DNA of 64,000 bases, taken from Erpobdella octoculata (Eukaryota; Annelida; Clitellata; Hirudinida; Erpobdellidae). The notes under the pieces were generated by a model that was given only the letters and a program-made list of their open reading frames with translations, had not been told where the DNA came from and did no database searches. Below, piece by piece: positions 16,850 through 64,000 of this stretch. Location of the stretch: contig OZ022241.1 of assembly GCA_963978895.1 (NCBI GenBank), positions 25,413,573 through 25,477,572 of the forward strand, in the 5' to 3' direction. The position numbers and the translations under genes were made by a program. Within the stretch, counting starts at the first letter, position 1, and each line of letters starts with the position of its first letter.

Positions 16850-17409
16850 TTTTTCAGAGGGGCGGTAAGGTTGGATTTTGGGGGCGGAGAAAAATTGAGC
16901 CCAATTGCCTGGATGGGTAGAAGCTTCTGGCACGTTGGCTAGTTAATTGAAACCTTAAATGACAGAGCCAAAATTTTTCCAATTCGAAAGCGAACTCTTA
17001 TATGTACGAGAAAACGCGCCCCATTCTAAACTTTATTATAATCTACGCTACACACTACTACTATACACGACTACAGGGATGTTCAAGCTGGGAATTCCCA
17101 TGTCTTACTACGAATTCGATTAAGTTAAATACATGATTTCTAATGAGCCAACAATTGAAGCTTTGATTTATTTTCATTTTTCCTATTTGTCCACGAACCC
17201 AAGTTAGTTTTATAAAACTTGATTTGAAACTATTTGTGTCAGAGAGCGTACCTATGCCGAACTTCCGTGTGTAATTATTTATTAAAATTCTTGGATGAGG
17301 TACGTATTCACCACTAACTAATTCGCTTGATAGTTAGCATTTGATTAGTTTAGTAATTTTGTCTACAAAAAGGTTTTTTATGTTGTTCCAGGTATTGTTT
17401 TCAACTCAG
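16850..17409 (+). promoter_or_regulatory. Candidate promoter / 5' region of the NF-kappaB gene
   Basis: This lies directly upstream of coding exon 1. It contains GC-box-like GGGGCGG (about 16859) and GGGGGCGG (about 16880), an AT-rich CTTTATTATAAT stretch near 17031, and a palindromic kappaB site at 17090-17099. The splice acceptor immediately before the ATG implies at least one untranslated exon further upstream, so the true start of transcription is not fixed by the sequence. Confidence 0.35.
17090..17099. promoter_or_regulatory. Perfect palindromic kappaB site
   Basis: GGGAATTCCC fits the NF-kappaB consensus GGGRNWYYCC on both strands. It is 311 bp before the ATG of a gene that encodes an NF-kappaB protein, which suggests autoregulation. 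Vertebrate NF-kappaB precursor genes are known to be autoregulated through kappaB sites; function here is inference. Confidence 0.5.
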
Positions 17410-55259
<37,850 letters not shown>

Positions 55260-56196
55260 GTAAGATCTATTTTCTCATTCAATACTGTATCTTTTCTAAG
55301 CATAATTACACAATTCAATTGTCAGCTTATATACATTTTGTATGTTGCTCCAAACCATATTTTTAACTAATTGCACTCAATCTTGTGCATTTGAATGTTG
55401 AGTTGAAAAATCATTCAAGATTAAATGTTCGAGCTAAGAAGGTCAAGGACAAGATAATTATAAGAAAACATGTAAATATTTGGTAATGATATTAAAAATA
55501 ATTGCTTATCTATACAATTTGAGTGCATATTGAAGTCTGGAGCCAGTTATTACAAGACACACCCATATATAAGATATGGTTCTTGACAATTTGTGTAAAA
55601 CATAGTTTACATATAGCACCTAGAAGTATGTGATACGATGTCATGAGAAGAATTATTATTAAAATAACATTATTGTCTTTACCAAACATAATTTTTGCGG
55701 CAGATTAAGAAGCGTAGAAAACGTTATCAATATTATTAGTTTTACTATATATTTACATTAAATATTAAGTATTTGATAAGAGTTTTTTAGTGATTTCAAC
55801 AAATGAACAGTTAAAATGCAGTTTGTCATGTAAATATTTTGTTAATTAGCCATGAATAGATTTGCGATCCATGAAATCAAAGTTTTTCTTCAAAAAACAG
55901 AAACTGATTTAACTGACGTGAGCTAAAATTTCAACAAAACTAGTTATTGGGAAAAAGTCTATATTCCATGGTTTTATTTCAATTAGATGACTGAAAGTGG
56001 GTTAGATAGTTTCCACGATTAAAAAACTAATTAAAACGATTTGGTTTTATTTCAATTAGATGACAGAAATGGGTTAGATAGTTTCCACGATTAAAAAACT
56101 AATTAAAACGATTTGAGGTAGTTATGGCCGTTCTGATGTTTTAAAAAATTTAATAAAATGCATTGTTGAGTAGACCTGGGAGCCGAGGGTTTTAAG
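55260..56196. other. NF-kappaB intron 11, first part
   Basis: The only structure noticed is a 72-73-bp tandem duplication at 55969-56113. No exon with ankyrin motifs was found here. Confidence 0.5.
55969..56113. repeat. Tandem duplication, 2 x ~73 bp
   Basis: TGGTTTTATTTCAATTAGAT to AATTAAAACGATT occurs twice with a few differences (GACTGAAAGTGG versus GACAGAAATGG). Confidence 0.92.
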
Positions 56197-57115
56197 TAGG
56201 GCTGTGCCGGTATGGGTTTTTTGCCGGTACTGGTACTGATATTTCCGGACCAAAAACCGGTACTACCTGAAAACGGCTAAAATAGTGTTTTAAATTTCGT
56301 TAGTGTTACCGTCCGCGGTCGGCCAGCTTGAATGAATGCTTGTTTCTTATTTATTAATTTTCAGACGAAGATGGTCCTGTGAAAAAAGATTAAAAACGTT
56401 TGTATGTGAAACTGCGTTTCAGTATCTGTGTGTGTGTGTGTGTGTGTGTTAATGTACAGTATCAGGAATTTCAACATTTTAATTAATTGATTTAACTGTT
56501 TTTAATCTTTATATAATATATGTCCAAATTTCGATCTGATACAAACATATAAGCCTAGTGTAATTTGTTTGCTTGTTTAACATTCTGTGGGTCCTTTGAA
56601 GTTGAAAATGATTTTCCGTGATAAAGTTCGTTATGTATTGAGCATTTTGTTTATTTAACATTCTACAGTTTCCTGGAAACCTAGTTTTGATTTAATAAAA
56701 GGAATCAGTTTTTCATTATTAGCACTGGGACCATCGTAAACTTTTATCATCATGTTATTTATATACTATTTTATATATATGAACCGTGTTACATTAGGCG
56801 CAAGTTTTACATTTGCTGTTTACATCATGTTTTCAGCGTTTAGCGTGGTAGATGTTTTAATTTTGAAATTTTTGTGTGACTACCTACGTTAGTGATATGC
56901 TATTCCTAAGAACCGTTGTCAGTAATTGAAGTGTAGCAAGCAATGGACATACAGGTAAATTGCACTGCCTATCCTGCTGCTGTAGATGTTTTACTTTTTT
57001 GTCTTTCAAGCGTGACGTGCTGAATCCCGATTGTTCAATACCGGTACCCTTCATACAGGCGGAACCGGTATATGCCGGTATTGCCAAAAACCGGCCGGTA
57101 TACAGGCATACCCTA
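56197..57115. mobile_element. hAT-type non-autonomous element (CCGGTA family), 919 bp
   Basis: Ends are TAGGGCTGTGCCGGTATG and the complement TAGGGTATGCCTGTATACCG, with many CCGGTA repeats near both ends. Flanks GTTTTAAG and GTTTAAAG match at 7 of 8 positions, consistent with an old 8-bp hAT target duplication. A (TG)n run lies at 56428-56450. No transposase. Confidence 0.78.
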
Positions 57116-59308
57116 GTTTAAAGTTTAAAGAAACCAGATCGACTTGAAAATTTTGGCTGGCTAGCCTCAGCTTGACAGTCGTGGCCTGCAGTTTGGTACC
57201 TAAAAATCGGCTGGTTTATATGGAGTTTTTAGATGTTTTTCTATTGTTGTTTTTCTTTCAATTTTTTTCTCTCTTCCTGTTTTTTCTCTCTAGTCGTAGC
57301 CCTAGAATAAACCCCAGTCCTAACCCTAGGGTTAACGTACCCCCTGTAGTTGGGGTAAGGACTACCTCTTTGCCAGATTGCTCTAGCGGTTCGGATGTGA
57401 TAAGTGAACAAATACATACATTGCCTTTTATGTATTTAGATAAGTGTAATCGGAAAGTGCAAACTTGTTTATTCTTTGGCAGATCCAGCCGACTGTAAAG
57501 GTGGAGCCAAAAGTTGAGGCTGGATGCGCAATGCATACATAGATCTCTAGAGTATACTTTTTTATATTTTGAAAAAATATGGTTGTTTTATTTCTGATAT
57601 TTTAAAGTGTATAGTTCATGTATGAAATTTGAAATCAACAAGAACAAATTTGTTGTAGATGATTATAGCTTTCATCAAATGATGAAATCAATCAGACAGT
57701 TTTCAGTTTCCCAAAAATTTTGAATAACTAGTTCTGTGTCAGGGAGTTTTTCGCATTGTTTTTATAGCAGAATGAGCCATTTTTAACTATTCTCAGGGTG
57801 CTGTGCTGCATTTAAAACACAGCAAAAAGTGAGAAATTGCTTGACTTTAAAGAAAACTCTTTAAACCGCTGGTGTTGACACTAAGAGAAAGCAAAAATTG
57901 AAAAAAGGAATAGAGTGAAGCTGACAACTTGAGAAATCTAATAGACTAAAGATTGCAGAAACCAATTAATTTAAATATATTCCATTCCATTTAAAGTTTT
58001 ATTTAATGAATTGCTGACCTCCTTGGCATAACAAAAATTGCATGGCTCTTGTGTTTACATGAGATAAGTTTTCAAAATAAAAATTGCTTTTCTCCACAGC
58101 CTAAGAAATTATATCAATGCATGGTAGAGCTTCTACACAAACTCTCTTAAGCTCCAAGTGGTCAATCTCTTTTGCTAACCTTTTTGTTTGCTTTCTTTCT
58201 TTCTAGGTAGATAACCTACTTCGTGGAAAGTCCCTCTTTCTCCACATTAGCAGCTTATTCTGCTAGCATCTTAACTTAATAAGCATCTAACTCCTCTATG
58301 TGGACAGCCTCATAACTACTTTAGTATCTCATATCACTCTTTTTTCTCTTTCTTTCAACTTGCTTAATTTGATTGGCCAAATTGGCTTCTTGCCATTTTG
58401 TCATTTAAGGCAAAGTGGGGCCATGGACTTTTTGCCCCTACCCCAGGATTCGCTAGTAATAAAATGTAAAAGTGCCTCGTGTTTGAATTAGAAAAATGTT
58501 CCTAATAATACTTGCTATCTTTCACAGCTCAAAGGTTATGTTAATGAATATTAGAGCAACCACTTAGGCTTCATAGGGTCCTTCTCCTCTGCTAGTTTTA
58601 TGTCTTTCTCAATGTGGCAGCCTATTTTTTAGCTGCCTTATTTCTTTAGCATCTTTTTCTCAACGAGGACAGTCATTTTCTTCTCAATGTGGACAGTCTA
58701 GCCTTTTATGTTCTTAAACATCTCATATCGTTTTTGTTTTTCTTTTTACCTCTTCCAATTTTTACTTCTTCTCTCCTCAGGATTAGATTGGTCGGATTGG
58801 CCCTCTTCAATTTGACAAAGGGGGTGCATGGCCTGGCTGGCCCGCCCTGGAATTGACAGTGTTTTTCCATGGTATTTCAATCTTATCCCATCCCATGAAT
58901 AGGTGTACTAAGTTTTGAAAATGCTTTTTTGTTCAATTGAACCTCTTGATTTCAAATAAACCAAGTAAAACAAGTGAACCATTTAAAGTTTCATTTTACA
59001 AAAATCTTTTATAATTAGGTAGCATTTAATTCTTTTGCAAATAATTTTTTATGATTACATACGTAATTTCCTATGTCTGTGTATATGTTAGCAATTTCTC
59101 ATAATGAGGCGGCCGCAGCGGTCAGCAGTCAGCAGTTGATAAAGTTAGTGCGCGAAGGCATGTAATATAAGTTATTACGCAATTGTACAATGTCAGTCCT
59201 AAAGATAAACAAGTAAAGATAAAAAATAAATGTAAAAAAAAGCTTTTATTTGCCTCTTCATCTGAGTCAACAAACTAAAATTTTTGAATCTAAAACAACC
59301 GTTCTACA
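57116..59308. other. Intronic sequence, no gene seen
   Basis: Two degenerate, similarly oriented segments of about 400 bp (near 58098-58440 and 58528-58860) share an order of motifs (CTTTCTC...GGCAGCCT, ATTGG(C/T)C..ATTGGC) and may be an old duplication. No ankyrin exon was recognised. Confidence 0.4.
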
Positions 59309-59320
59309 TATATATATATA

Positions 59321-59384
<64 letters not shown>
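59309..59384. repeat. (TA)n microsatellite
   Basis: A TA array with two TTTA interruptions, next to a hAT end. Confidence 0.95.
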
Positions 59385-59385
<1 letters not shown>

Positions 59386-59389
<4 letters not shown>

Positions 59390-59725
59390 GCTGTGAATCG
59401 ATTAAAATTTTTAATCATTTAATCGCAACTGAACGAGACAAGTTTGTTAATGTCGTAGAGAATGTCACACTTTTTTTGAACACAATGTTCCATGACAATG
59501 AAAATAGTCTTTCGCACGAAACAGTTATGGCCGGAGAAGCCAAGAATCTTTGTGACCTTTTTGATAAATTGGTTCCTCCATGTTTTCTCCACAATTCCAG
59601 AGTGCATTTGGAAATTTTAATCTGCGTTTCATTTTTATATTGTTCATCGTCAGAATCTGAATCATCGATGTCTAACATTTTTAGTTTCCTTGTTTGTAGT
59701 TCTAGATAAAAAAATTTTTGCAAGA
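59386..59725 (-). pseudogene. hAT transposase C-terminal dimerisation fragment
   Basis: Minus strand: ELWRKHGGTNLSKRSQRFLA, SPAITVSCERLFSLSWNIVF KKSVTF, matching the hAT C-terminal RRFLAIPATSVPSERLFS..GNIV.KKR pattern. The outer end TAGAGCTGTGAATCGATTAA (59386) looks like the element terminus. N-terminal parts are absent. Confidence 0.82.
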
Positions 59726-59756
59726 TTAACTTCTGTGGTTAAATTTTAGATTCTAG

Positions 59757-60112
59757 TGTGAGGTGTTGGTCTAGTGGTATAGACACCGGCTTTGAGAGTC
59801 GGAGGACCTGGGTTCGATACCCGGTCCGGGCACGTAATTTCTTTGAGCAAGAAACTAACTCACATGTGCTCACGTCAACTCAGCCTCAGCGTTTCATCCT
59901 TAAGTGGTCGATAAATGAGTACCAACTTCGGTTGGGGGTTAAAGTCCTTCGTGCACTTTTGGAGCTAGCGAGTAGTATATGGGGCTGCCAGCGGCGCCGT
60001 AGAACACTGCATACGCCGTTATTCTTATCTGCAAGTTGCCAACATTGTAAAGCGCCCTTAAAGCGGCTTCTGCTGCATATGGCGCTATATAAATTGTCGT
60101 ATAAAAACAAAG
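59757..60112 (+). mobile_element. tRNA-derived SINE
   Basis: The head has a tRNA-like fold: D-stem GTCT/AGAC, anticodon stem CCGGC/GTCGG around TTTGAGA, T-arm CTGGG TTCGATA CCCGG, with A and B box promoter elements. The acceptor arms do not pair, so it is not a working tRNA gene. The body continues to a GCGCTATATAAATTG tail at about 60083-60097, a 3' motif common in animal SINEs. Confidence 0.75.
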
Positions 60113-60194
60113 ATAAAACTTTGATGAAATAAAATATTAACCAGAAGTTGAATCTTGTGGCATCAACTGATCATTCACATGTGAATGAAGCTTT

Positions 60195-60262
60195 TGTATG
60201 TATGTATTTATGTATGTATGTATGTATGTATGTATGTATGTATGTATGTATGTATGTATGCG
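60195..60262. repeat. (TATG)n microsatellite
   Basis: An array of TATG units directly downstream of the SINE. Confidence 0.93.
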
Positions 60263-60344
60263 TAAAATAATATATTAGATTTAAACAAATCCATCATTTT
60301 TGACGGGTTATATCTAGTAAATATATATTATATATATTAGTCAA

Positions 60345-60755
60345 AAAATAAATTTAAAAAAATGTTTTTCTTTGCCTCTTTAACTGAGTCAACGAACTAA
60401 AATTTTTGAATCTAAAACAGTCGTTACGCTCAATCTTGTTAATTGTTTTGGACCTCTGGCGACTTATAAATAAACATCTGTACTGTTTAATAATTTGGGA
60501 CCTCTGGCGACTTATACATATTACAGTCGCTAGATGGCAGGAATTTGATTAATTTTAATTGATTTTAGGCCTAATTCATGTCGAAACATTCAATTCACGT
60601 ATTGTCATCCAGAATAAAGCTTTCCTGAAAGTTTTAGAGCTCTAGGTGGTCAAAAAGTAAGTGAATTTTCGTTTCTAAGATTTGATCACCACAGACAGAC
60701 AAACAAACAAACAGAGAGACGAGTGAAGTTAAATAAAAGCATTTAAAAAGGTGGT
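60345..60755 (+). repeat. Dispersed ~420-bp repeat (copy 2)
   Basis: It is homologous to 54045-54470 along its length, from GCCTCTTTAACTGAGTCAAC to AAATAAAAGCATTT. Confidence 0.75.
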
Positions 60756-60874
60756 GCTGCAATCTCAAAATAATATATGAGATTTTAAAAATCCGTCATT
60801 TTTGACGGGCTATCTTTAGTAAGTTTATAAAATAGAAAAACGTTGCTTATAAAAAACTTTATCTATATATATAA

Positions 60875-61185
60875 TAAAGTATAAAAAATATTTTTATAAA
60901 AACAACGCTCGTATTCTAATGTACTAAAATGTTAAAAATAATATTAAAGTGTATATATTACAATTTTTGAACTAAACTATTTGTTTTTAATATTAAAGCG
61001 TTGGGCGATAGTAGGTTATAAATAAATTATAGATATTATATAGATAACGCCCAACGCTCTTATATTCAAAACAAATAGTGTAGTTCAAAAATTGTAATAT
61101 ATACACTTTAATATTATTTTTAACATTTTAGTACATTAGTATATGAGCATTGTTTTTATAAAAATATTTTTTATACTTTATATTA
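60875..61185. repeat. Large foldback: ~135-bp arms, 40-bp loop
   Basis: 60875-61007 and 61048-61185 are inverted copies at high identity, meeting at GCGTTGGGCG/CGCCCAACGC. No coding capacity. Confidence 0.93.
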
Positions 61186-61384
61186 TTTTCTAATTTTTAG
61201 TGTATATTTTTGGTATAAATCTAAATATTATTTATATTTTTTGTTATTATTCATTTTTTAATATTAAAATTTTTTAAGTGGATGTGCTTATTTGCACTTG
61301 AGGTGCTTATTTGCACTCGATGTGATTATTCACACTCGGCAATGAAACAAACAACGTTGCAAGTTAATACAATTTAATAAATAC

Positions 61385-62035
61385 AAGCTTGAGAGGCATT
61401 CGGAGAAGGTTTTTGTGAAAAAATTTTTAAATCGGTCACAAAATTGTTTAGTTCTAATAAAAATTGTAATATATATACTTTTTGTTTGTGAGTCTGTCTG
61501 TCCTTTATATAAATGTACCACTTGGGCGATCTTGATGAAATTTGGCAAGGAGGTAGTTCTCAAACAGGGGAAGAAAGTTAAGAAGGTTTGGACTCCCTAC
61601 TCCGATCCCTGTGCTCAGGAGGCCAAAACACCTTCCGGGCCAAAAGTGCCTATACATGATCATTGCATAAGTTTTCGAAACACTGTTTACAATTGCGTAA
61701 CAGGCATTACATGCTTGGCAGTCATGTATAATGTGACCGATTGCGTGTTATTACAAATTATTAAGAGATACATGGAAGAAAAATTTACGTAACACGTATT
61801 ACTTGCCGAATGGGAATGGGAGAGCGAGCAGGAATAGGAGATCGAGTAAGAGCGGGAATCGGAGAGCGAGCAGGAGCGAGAAAGAGAAAAGAAGCGAGAT
61901 AACGAGGAGATCAAGCGGGAACGGGAAAGCAAGCGGGGAAGGAACTGGGAACAAGAGAGGGAGAGAGAAAGGAATAAAAAAGAAAGAAAGAGAAAATCCT
62001 CTAAAAACCCCGGGCAACGCCGGATAACCCTGCTA

Positions 62036-62036
<1 letters not shown>
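61385..62036 (+). mobile_element. Helitron type 1 copy
   Basis: A 5'-like part (CTGTCCTTTATATAAATGTA, GATCTTGATGAAATTTGGCA) lies at 61480-61560. The 3' part from 61800 has GGGAATGGGAGAGCGAGCAG repeats and ends CCCCGGGCAACGCCGGATAA then CCCTGCTAG (62033-62036). Confidence 0.65.
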
Positions 62037-62073
<37 letters not shown>

Positions 62074-62415
62074 GACTGTGTGTGTGTCCTTTATACATTG
62101 CTACACCATTCATCCAATCGTAACGAAATTTTCTTCACACAACCTTGAGAGTCAATGGAGGAAGGTTTTTGTGAACAAAAATGAAAATCAGTCACCACAT
62201 GAGCGGAGTGGGAAAGCGAGCGGAAACGGGAACTAGAGAATGAGCGGGATCGGAAAAGCGATCGAGAGCGAAAGAGCGAGCTGGAAAGGGAAAACGATCG
62301 GGAACGGGAGAGCAAGCGGGAAAGCGACCGGGAGCGTGAGAGCAAGCAGGGAAGTAAACAGGAGCGAGGGAGAAAAACCTCTAAAAATCCCGGGCAACGC
62401 CAGGTACCCCGCTAG
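62037..62415 (+). mobile_element. Complete short Helitron (379 bp), joined to the previous copy
   Basis: It begins TCTATATATATA immediately after the CTAG of the preceding Helitron, has the CATTGCTACACCATTCATCC and CGTAACGAAATTTTC box, GAGCGGGATCGG-type repeats, and ends CCCGGGCAACGCCAGGTACC then CCGCTAG, followed by T. Non-autonomous. Confidence 0.85.
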
Positions 62416-62793
62416 TAAAATATAAATTAACTGATTTTATTTCATTTAAATTTTGCTGAATTGATCTAAAAATTTAATAGAATGCATTGTCATCAACAGC
62501 AATTCAATACACCAAAGTTCAGTTTGATTGGATGATGGGAAGTATGTTTTTTTAAGCATCAAAAGGTGCCAATGCACAGCTCTAGCATGTAAGCTAGCAA
62601 GCAAGCAAACATGGTAAAGTTATTATAAAGGACTTACAAACAATTGCAATAATTATTTATAGAAAAAGTGAATGCTGTGAAGAAATCTCACCAGCTGCCA
62701 ACAAACACAATCAAAGCTAATATAAAAAATTTAAAAATATAGCCGGTTTGAAGTGACTTCTGAGTGATAAAAGTTTGACTATAAGGATAACAA

Positions 62794-63958
62794 CAGTGTT
62801 ATTTCTATTCACTAAATAATTTCCATTCTCATTCCTATTTCCATTTGAACTCTTAGATTTCCATTCTAATTCTAATTACAATTAATAAAATAATTTCCAT
62901 TCCAATTCTAATTCCATTAATTTTTTTCAAATAATTTCCATTCCAATTCTATATCCATTATTTTGTTAAAAATAATTCCTGTTTCAATTTTAATTCCATT
63001 TTAATTTCAAAAATTTCCCATTCAATTCTATTATTTTATTCTATTTTCATTATTAAAAATTACAGTCACTAATTTCGTTTTGCTTTTCATTCCTTTTCAA
63101 AACTCTTTAGTGATAGTAATGCTAGAACCAGGCGAGGTCCCAGGATTTTCTGGTGGGGGGAGGATAAATTTATTGCTGATTGGGAGTCTTTTAGAGTTAG
63201 GAAGAACCAAACATGAAAGTATAAATCCAATGGACACTTCAATAACATGCTGTGATATATTATACTATTATTAATATTCCAAGTCAAACAAGCAAAATGA
63301 GAATAATAAAATAAAATCCAGTTTTCAATTTGTTAACGAAACATTGTTTATATCGTTTTCTATAAAAATAAATTTGTGTTCCTTGTGTATGCAACATAAG
63401 GACTAACACGTTGAAACGTTCTTCGTTCACTTTACCACCTTTAAGGGAGCGCCTAATCAAATGATTCTTTGATTTGATTTGATTTAGACTTCACGGAGAA
63501 CAGTGTATTTTTCCTTTTCGATTAATACATATATACACCTGGATCCTCGATATTAAGCGGATTTTCGGGTTCAATGCCAAATTTGCCCTATATCCAATCC
63601 GTGTTATAGTGAATCACAAGACATATTGTGCTTTTTAGGGGATCCAATCGGCATTACTTAAAATTCGCGCTTTATCCACAGGCAATAATTTCTACTTCCA
63701 ATTCTAATTCCATTTTAAATCGGAAAATAATTACTATTTCTCATTCTAATTCCATTTTTTTAAGAAATAATTTCTACTTCTCATTCTAATTCCATTTTGG
63801 ATTGAAAAATAATTTCTACTTCTAATTTCATTTTTTTCACGTGATTTCTATTCCTATTTCTAATTCCATTCCAAATTTAATTCCTAATTCCCATTCCCGA
63901 TAAAAAATAATTTCTATTTCAATTCCTAATTCAATTACCAATAATGGAAATAACACTG
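62794..63958. mobile_element. hAT-type non-autonomous element with exact 8-bp target duplication
   Basis: Terminal repeats CAGTGTTATTTC... and ...GGAAATAACACTG are flanked by GATAACAA at 62786-62793 and 63959-63966, an exact 8-bp duplication typical of hAT. Both subterminal zones are built of ATTCCAATTCTAATTCC-like repeats (62815-63030, 63690-63950). No transposase frame was found in the 1165 bp. Confidence 0.88.
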
Positions 63959-64000
63959 GATAACAATTGCAAGAAGAATATTGATTTTTTGAGTTTTAAC

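Noticed and set aside
57327..57340. Head-to-head telomere-like TAACCCTAGGGTTA
   Set aside because: Only one repeat each way; likely chance, not a telomere fusion.
59757..59832. Functional tRNA-Ser(UGA)-like gene
   Set aside because: Acceptor strands do not pair, the variable arm is short, and a SINE body follows.

Overview
This is invertebrate animal DNA: AT-rich, crowded with microsatellites and transposable elements, with one spliced host gene running through it on the + strand. The gene is a class I NF-kappaB (p105/p100, Relish-type) precursor. Eleven coding exons can be read from 17410 to 55259. They give a start codon, the complete Rel homology and dimerisation domains, a basic nuclear localisation patch, a linker, and the residues just before the expected ankyrin repeats, which lie beyond the window. 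The exon phases agree at every junction except one two-base frame error inside exon 8. RHD similarity and the repeat types (Helitrons with about 160-bp internal arrays, Penelope-like elements with hammerhead ribozymes) make a lophotrochozoan such as a mollusc my best guess; the sequence alone does not settle it.

Layout. 1-17.4 kb lies upstream of the first visible coding exon: a CR1/L2-type reverse transcriptase remnant (1-1276), a near-intact 4.47-kb Gypsy element inside a (TTA)n tract (3257-7730), Helitron-like elements carrying satellite arrays (7.76-9.17 and 13.1-15.1 kb), Penelope fragments, long (TA)n and (CATA)n tracts, and a perfect kappaB palindrome 311 bp before the ATG. 17.4-19.5 kb holds exons 1-3. 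Intron 3 contains L2 and BEL fragments and a complete PIF/Harbinger element (24791-28522). Exon 4 is at 28.9 kb. Intron 4 (29.0-42.6 kb) holds a hAT-like remnant, a Penelope-like element with inverted terminal repeats (30.4-33.1 kb), more Penelope fragments and a dense Helitron cluster (36.5-39.8 kb). Exons 5-10 lie between 42.6 and 48.4 kb. Intron 10 contains a satellite-bearing Helitron, a decayed hAT transposase, an L2 fragment and a Penelope chimera. Exon 11 is at 55.1 kb. The remainder is intron with hAT-type non-autonomous elements (56197-57115 and 62794-63958, the latter with an exact 8-bp target duplication), a tRNA-derived SINE, a large foldback and two Helitrons joined head to tail.

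How the parts relate. Apart from the NF-kappaB exons, every recognisable protein is encoded by a mobile element and most are broken. Three themes stand out. Penelope-like elements repeatedly carry hammerhead ribozyme folds at their terminal repeats and nearly all of them stop at a (TA)n tract at about the same codon. Helitrons carry internal tandem arrays. The NF-kappaB gene shows local lesions (frameshift, 70-bp duplication across a splice donor) that need checking against other reads before it is called functional or not.
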